DNA of 64,000 nucleotides from Mercenaria mercenaria (lineage: Eukaryota > Mollusca > Bivalvia > Venerida > Veneridae): contig NW_026463104.1 in NCBI RefSeq assembly GCF_021730395.1, positions 1 through 64,000 of the forward strand, read 5' to 3'. The translations under genes were made by a program, and so were the position numbers. The notes under the pieces are model-generated. The model was given only the letters and a program-made list of their open reading frames with translations. It had not been told where the DNA came from and did no database searches. Shown here one piece after another: positions 58,711 to 64,000 of this stretch (position 1 is the first letter of the stretch; each line of letters opens with the position of its first letter).

Positions 58711-59940
58711 ATATATATTTAGGACATTTGTGTGAATTCAGATCATTAGTAAAAACTTACGGCTGCCACCGTTTTTGTTTTTGTTTCGATTATACTTATT
58801 ACGGTTTCACATGTTTGCAGGATTAGAAATTTAAATACGCAAACTGATAAAAAGGCAGCAAAAATCAGTGATGATGCAAAGAAATAAATTTAAGTCCTTG
58901 ACAACAAAAGAATTAGTATGTAAACTTTGCTTGCTGACGAGATGTTTAAACATGTTTAGCTAAAGTAAACAAAACATAACCAGTGGTGGTCTTATTCCTA
59001 CAACATAAAAAGAACAACTCACGTCATATTTGTAATCATTTTATCTGTAAAGCCATTATCTAAGATTATTTGAATGTGCGTGCTTGTTCAATTTTAAGTA
59101 AACGTAATCATTTGGTATAAAAAAGGGCTAAACAAACATACAGGTCAGACTGATAACCGCCGTAGAAAACGGATGTTCCTTTCATAAATGCTTACTTTTT
59201 CATATTGATTAAATGTCTCTGTCGATATATAATACATTAAAGTACGTAGATAACCTACAATCTACGTTACCATTCAATAATCGTATTGTATCCTTATTTT
59301 CATAGAAAATAAATTAGGAATATTCCGCTATCAAGTTATTAAATACTTTTGCAAAACAGTATAGTTCCATCCTTCACAAGCAATGAGACGTTTCCGTAAC
59401 GGCGCATTAAATTGTTTTTTCCACAGCATTTTCTTGTATCTACAACTTTATAGGAAGAAATTGAAATAATTGCTATCATTATAATGATAAAACTTATTTG
59501 TTTAAACTTTCAAATATTAATTTTAACATTTTTATTTTTTTGTTTTGTGAAGCAAGAAATCATCTGATATATCCATTGACTATCCTGTAGCAAACAATTA
59601 CAAAAAGATTGTTAATCTTATGATTGAATACTTCGGAATCTAAATGTCTGTTTAGCATTCACGTGAACTTTAAGTTTGTTCATGGCACTTTTATCTGCAT
59701 TACAATTTTCCGAATATGTGCACATTGATTTAAGAATGCTAAAGTGGTACGCTAGAACTTATAAGGTATTTTAAAATATAGCACTCCGGCTTTTGAATAA
59801 CACTTCAAAAATATAAGCAAAGTAATTAATGAACTAGCTCGGCTATCACATGTCTTTAACCGTTTCGGAAAATTAGACCCATCCACTTTTCACACGTGTG
59901 AGAATATTTTTTATTTTATGCTTTCCAGTGAATTATAGAG
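58711..59940. other. No recognised feature
   Basis: AT-rich non-coding sequence without a supported frame. Confidence 0.4.
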
Positions 59941-59946
59941 TTTTCT

Positions 59947-60010
59947 CAGTGAAATAAAAGTGATAATCCACAGTTTTGAAACAGCAGATTATCATTTTTA
60001 TTTTTCACTG
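59947..60010. repeat. Small hairpin
   Basis: CAGTGAAATAAAAGTGATAATC pairs with GATTATCATTTTTATTTTTCACTG across an 18-bp loop. The CAGTGAAATAAAA word also appears in the arms of the palindrome at 60221-60366, so the two may be parts of one element. Confidence 0.6.
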
Positions 60011-60220
60011 TTTTTGCCGAACTAGTTCCGGTTCTCCGTCACAATTGACGTCAAATTGTATACCAAGCGTTATGAATACCGGGGACCATAATGACGATGA
60101 CATTGTTAAAATGACGCCATTTGTGTTATGCTTTCTGTTTACCTTTCCCGCGATTTTCGACATTTTATAAATTACACAACAAAAGTAGCCTAGAGTTTTA
60201 CACATGAAATAAAAAGAAAA

Positions 60221-60366
60221 TTTGTTTATGTCAGTTAAATATCAATTTTATTTCACTCGTGAGCACCAAAAAAAGTCATTTTCACTCGTGGCTATGCCAC
60301 TCGTGAAAATATCAGTTTTTGATGCCCACTTGTGAAATAAAATTGATATTTCACTGAAACAAACAA
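60221..60366. repeat. Palindrome of ~145 bp, minimal loop
   Basis: Left arm TTTGTTTATGTCAGTTAAAT, ATCAATTTTATTTCACTCGT, TTTTCACTCGTGGC; the right arm is its reverse complement with about 10 mismatches. The centre is GTGGCTATGCCAC. It lacks the GAGGC...GCCGAG loop of the other foldbacks. Confidence 0.75.
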
Positions 60367-61560
60367 ATATCCTCTATATATTACGCAAAGGTGACCTTTA
60401 CTTTATTTAAATCTATGGAAAAAGTACTAAAGGTGCTTTGACTGTGCAAACGATCTGATAATTTTCAAAATATTGTCTTTCTTATGAATATTTCTCTTTT
60501 AAAATGAATATAAAAGAAAATTGTATTTTTATGCGTATGCTTTTTGTCCGTCAATCAATATGATGTGTAGCAAAATTCAGAAACTATGCTGAAATTACTT
60601 CTGTTTCACAAAGAATAAATAGTCCATTATTTGCTCTTTAAGACCATTGCAAACTTCTTAGTAATTTATTCAGCTATCGTTTCATATGCACTACAATATT
60701 CTAGGGGGAAAAGAAATTATGATTATTTTTCTATGCGTTTTGTAGATGGGAACAGGTATTTTTACGTTATCGGCCTATTTTCGTATATATCCGTAATGTT
60801 TTACGGTATTTAACATCACTAACGGTAAAGACGGTATGCTCATCCGCTAATCTGCACAAATTTAAGGATATTGGACCTTATTCGTAGTTGTTATTCAAAC
60901 TAACACTCTCTTCGAACTTGGGTAAGTGCTACTCAAATGGGCTTCGAATAGACCTTCCGTGAGTTGGTATGTCGTATACATAAATCGCACTAAACCTTGA
61001 CTGTCGGAAGGACAGCATAAACAATGTTTTTTTTCATTCGCAATGGATAAAAGGGATTATAACGGAATATGTCTATAACATCAAACGATCGTCATTTTTT
61101 AAATTTATTTGGCAAGTCGGAAGTTTATTGATCATTTTTATGTTCGTTCGTTATTCTTGTCTACTTGTTTTACCTTAATGTCGAAATCCAAAATTACCCT
61201 GATTAATTGGTTAGGTTTGGTCCTGCTCATATGAGTTCAAGATTCGGGTCAAGGAATACAGTAACGGGTCTGGAAATACACACTGAATATGCGCCTATAA
61301 CAGCGTCAGGTATATAATATTATTTCCATCAAGTTCTTTTTTCTGGGGCGGTTATAAAGGATTTTACACCCCACTTTGTGGCGTAATTTTCATAGTGGTT
61401 GGAAAAGTAACTCTGGTCAGTGTGTGTCCAAGAAATAATTAAGATAATTTTCTCTTATCATCGTAGTTTTTTATTTCACAAACTATTTTAAAGAGAGGAA
61501 TATACTTTAAAAATATTCCTTAAGAATATTTTTTTTACAAATAAAAGTGTATAGTTTTGA
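60367..61560. other. Mostly unrecognised; one lone TTAA element end
   Basis: TTAAGGATATTGGACCTTAT at about 60861 resembles the end of the TTAA element at 340-1164. No partner end was found, so it is a fragment. The rest is AT-rich and featureless to me. Confidence 0.4.
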
Positions 61561-61564
61561 AAAG

Positions 61565-62770
61565 TGTGGAACGTTCCTCCCTGCCAATTCATGTTATTTT
61601 TAAATACAATAAAAACACATAAAGGTGTTTTTTTTACAAATACAGTGTACTACTAAAAAGGGTGGAACGTTCCTCCCTTTGTCGAAAATGTTTCTCCCTT
61701 TCAACAATACATGTTTATCAATATAGTACATTTATATATAAATAGAAAAGGAGGAACGTTCCATACTTCTGTAAAACTCGAAAATCCATGTAAGTTCTGT
61801 TTACATAAAACCCGCTGAAAAAGGTGGAACGCTCCTCCCTTTGTCGAAAATGCATAAAAAAAGTGATATCTTTTTCACAATTTTTTTAAAGAGTGGATTA
61901 TTCTTGCATACCAGACGGGTATTTCTGGTATCTTTACCGGTGCTGGAAAAATCCATCTTAGGTGACTCGTGCTGTAAATGATGTATAACGAATTACATAT
62001 ATGTAGAAGATTTATGTAGTAATTTATATTTTATTTTAAAAACGGAATAAAAATTCAATACTTTGACAGTTCCTATTGGTTCCTAATAGTATATTTCTCG
62101 ATTCAAATCACGTTATTTTATCACAAATTCATAACATTACACTGTCACTGATAAAACAAAACCGGAACTAAACATTGTTATTTGTTTTGAAGCGTCATGA
62201 CGTCTTTCCTGTTTACAGACGTTGGTTTCCCGCGGTTTGTTTAAATACACTGCCATAAGAAATAGTTCTAAAAATAAAGCCGTTCGATTGATTTTATTAT
62301 TATTATCATTATTTGAAATCGGTATGCAAGAAAAAGATTTTGTCACCGGTTATAGGTGCAGATGGAAATATCCGGCTCTCGGGTAACTGTTTAGGCGGTA
62401 ACTCGGCTGGGAGCCTCGTTACCGCCTAAACAGTTACCCTCGAGGCCGGATATTCCCTTCTGCACCTACAACCAGTGTAAGAATCTTATATTTCTCCCTT
62501 TCAACAATACTAGTTTATTAAAATGTGGTGTATATGAATGAAAAGTGTGGAAGAATCAATAATCCATGTCAACATTAAATACACTAAACAGGTGAGGAAT
62601 ATTCCGCCCTTTCGACAACAAGTGCTGAACGAATTTGGTGTTCAACTAACGTGAATGGAAAGGGCTGAAGAAGGAGGAATATCTCTTCTTTTCAATAACA
62701 CAAGAATTGTTAAAAAAACAGCGTAAAGTTTACTAATGCAAAGTGTCGAACGTTCCTCCCTCTTGATTTT
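61565..62770. repeat. Dispersed GGAACGTTCC blocks
   Basis: The 10-bp palindrome GGAACGTTCC occurs at 61569, 61664 and 61753, with close variants at 61825 (GGAACGCTCC) and 62747 (CGAACGTTCC). Most are followed by TCCCT and several by TTGTCGAAAATG. Weaker versions (GAGGAATATTCCGCCCTTTC) lie near 62594. The spacing of 72-95 bp in the first block suggests an old tandem repeat later split by the palindrome at 62334-62487. GAAcgTTC also fits two inverted heat-shock pentamers. Confidence 0.6.
62334..62487. repeat. Palindrome with GAGGC...GCCGA loop
   Basis: Arms of ~69 bp (AAGATTTTGTCACCGGTTAT, AGGTGCAGATGGAAATATCC, GGTAACTGTTTAGGCGGTAA) are about 85-90% complementary. The loop is TCGGCTGGGAGCCTC, whose reverse complement is GAGGCTCCCAGCCGA. 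It interrupts the GGAACGTTCC repeat region. Confidence 0.8.
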
Positions 62771-63047
62771 AACATTTATGCCTAAGTTATCTTTAAATTT
62801 ATTTCTGTATTTAGTTTGGAAGACAGTAAAATTTCAAGAATAAACTATTTATAGCAACAAGATAGGGAAGTAATTAGATCCACAAGAAATCTTAATTTTG
62901 TTTTACCAAGTCCACAAAAAATCTTTAAAAATTGAAAATAACTCTTCTGTTGTACAACAGAAAATTGTCTTGGTTTTTCCCATGACCAAATATATCAAAA
63001 GTTATGATATAAGTTATTTAACGTAACAACAAAGGGAAGTTATTCTA

Positions 63048-63730
63048 AACAAGACGGCCATTAACGCCATGTATCGCTCACCTGACCTATTGACCTAAAG
63101 ATCATCAAGATTAACATTCTGACCTAGTTTCATTAAGATATGGTCATAAATGTGGCCACTAAAATGTTAACTAGTTTTTCCTTTGATTTAACATAGTGAC
63201 TTAGTTTTTGACCCCACATGACCCAGATTCAAACCTGACCTAAAGATCACCAAGTCTAATATTCTGACTAAGTTTCATGAAGATACAGTCATAAATGTGG
63301 CATGTAGAGTGTATACTAGCTTTTCCTTCGAATTTACCTAGTAACCTAGTTTTTGACCCCTCCGGACCCAGATTTGAACTTGACCTATAGATCATCAATC
63401 ATTATGTTACTATTCTGACTAAGTTTCATTAAGATATGGCATTAAATGTTCCGTCTAGAGTGTTAACTAGCTTTTCCTTTGATTTGACTTGGAGACCTAG
63501 TTTTTGACCCCACAGGTTAAAACTGGACTTTGAAATCGTCAAGATTAACATTCTGACCTAGTTTCATGAAGATACAGTCATACATGTGGCCTCTACAGTG
63601 TTAACAAGCTTTTCCTTTGATTTGACCTGGTGACCTTGTTTTTGACCCCAGATAACTCAATATCAAACTCGTCCAAGATTTTATTGAGGCTAACATTCTC
63701 ATTTTCATTAAGATTGGGCCAAAATTGTGA
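63048..63730 (-). mobile_element. Second hairpin/tandem-repeat element
   Basis: The left edge AAACAAGACGGCCATTAACGCC and TATCGCTCACCTGACC is the reverse-oriented, decayed counterpart of the CTCAGGTGAGCGGCC...GGCCCTCTTGTT end at 54290-54328. About 4.5 copies of a ~144-bp unit follow (CTAGTTTTTGACCCCACA, ATTCTGACCTAGTTTCATGA, CTAGCTTTTCCTTTGATTT). The far end is not clear; the homology fades near 63730. The final 270 bp to the window end show nothing recognised. Confidence 0.65.
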
Positions 63731-64000
63731 CCGTCAATATTTCATTCCAAGTGCAAAACATAGACATAACAAAACCAATGAATGGCAAAATGTAGATAAA
63801 AGATTAACCATCAACAAAAATATTCTGAATTACCTGGAAATACACAAATATACGCCTATATAATATTTCATTTGTCAGCGACAACCTTCACTATCAATAT
63901 TGCATTCCTAGTGCTCATGGGTTGTGCAAATTAGCCAGGAAATCTAAAAATAGAAGAGAGGTCAATCGATGCAGTTAGTTATTATAGTTAGTTAATAATG

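Noticed and set aside
57962-58722. Open frames of 75-134 codons on both strands with heptad repeats (SDQHIIL, MLIAQDN)
   Set aside because: They are created by the 21-bp minisatellite. Both strands are open at once and there is no start context, splice site or non-repeat portion.
1-64000. LTR, retroviral, Polinton or CRISPR features
   Set aside because: No paired LTRs, no gag/pol-type or capsid motifs, and no regularly spaced short repeat with unique spacers were seen. The repeat arrays present are satellite-like or transposon cores.

Overview
This AT-rich, intron-rich window looks like nuclear DNA of a bivalve mollusc, most likely a venerid-type clam. No standard long gene is complete here. 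The organism call rests on the repeats: tRNA-derived SINEs ending in a GTCGCCATATGACC / GACGTTAAATCCAAC-type tail, elements with an AAGAGGGCC...GGCCCT hairpin end and central ~145-bp tandem repeats, a TTAA-flanked GGTATTGGACCC element, and a ~240-bp palindromic GAGCCGTGCC MITE. I recognise these from bivalve sequence in general; no search was run.

Host genes: three tandem copies of one RING-less TRIM/B-box coiled-coil gene lie on the minus strand. Exon 1 carries two B-boxes and starts MATG; exon 2 carries a ~180-residue coiled coil; the splice phases between them match. Copy 1 (4879-5795) is truncated and broken. Copy 2 (exons 23841-24169 and 19158-19696) is open and looks usable. Copy 3 (exons 44632-44996 and 39415-39967) is open except for one apparent shift in a 6-base A run. 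No copy is followed by a large C-terminal (NHL/propeller/SPRY-like) exon. They therefore look like short B-box/coiled-coil proteins, or genes whose last exon was lost. Downstream of copy 2, a 59-bp exon-like cassette, phase-compatible with exon 2, is repeated five times in a higher-order tandem array (15.4-18.6 kb), with decayed relatives of exons 2 and 3 on either side.

Layout: 0.3-1.2 kb TTAA element; 2.5-4.3 kb SINE tails; 4.9-5.8 kb copy 1; 8.1-9.3 kb tandem duplication split by a SINE; 9.5-10.9 kb SINEs; 13.3-14.2 kb two palindromes; 15.4-24.2 kb copy 2 with its cassette array and a 2-kb inverted repeat in intron 1; 30.4-32.3 kb tandem-repeat element and mariner-like scrap; 33.4-33.9 kb LINE endonuclease fragment; 36.3-38.5 kb duplications and possible plus-strand terminal exons; 38.8-45.0 kb copy 3; 52.2-54.8 kb LINE reverse-transcriptase fragment split by a nested element; 56.0-57.6 kb MITE and a palindrome-headed element; 58.0-58.7 kb 21-bp minisatellite; 60-62.5 kb palindromes and clustered GGAACGTTCC sites; 63.0-63.7 kb second hairpin/tandem-repeat element. 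Much of the rest holds nothing I can name.

The best candidates for something new are the exon-cassette array beside a B-box gene, and a set of palindromes with unrelated arms whose loops share GAGGC-N4/5-GCCGAG. No LTR, retroviral or Polinton-type element was recognised.
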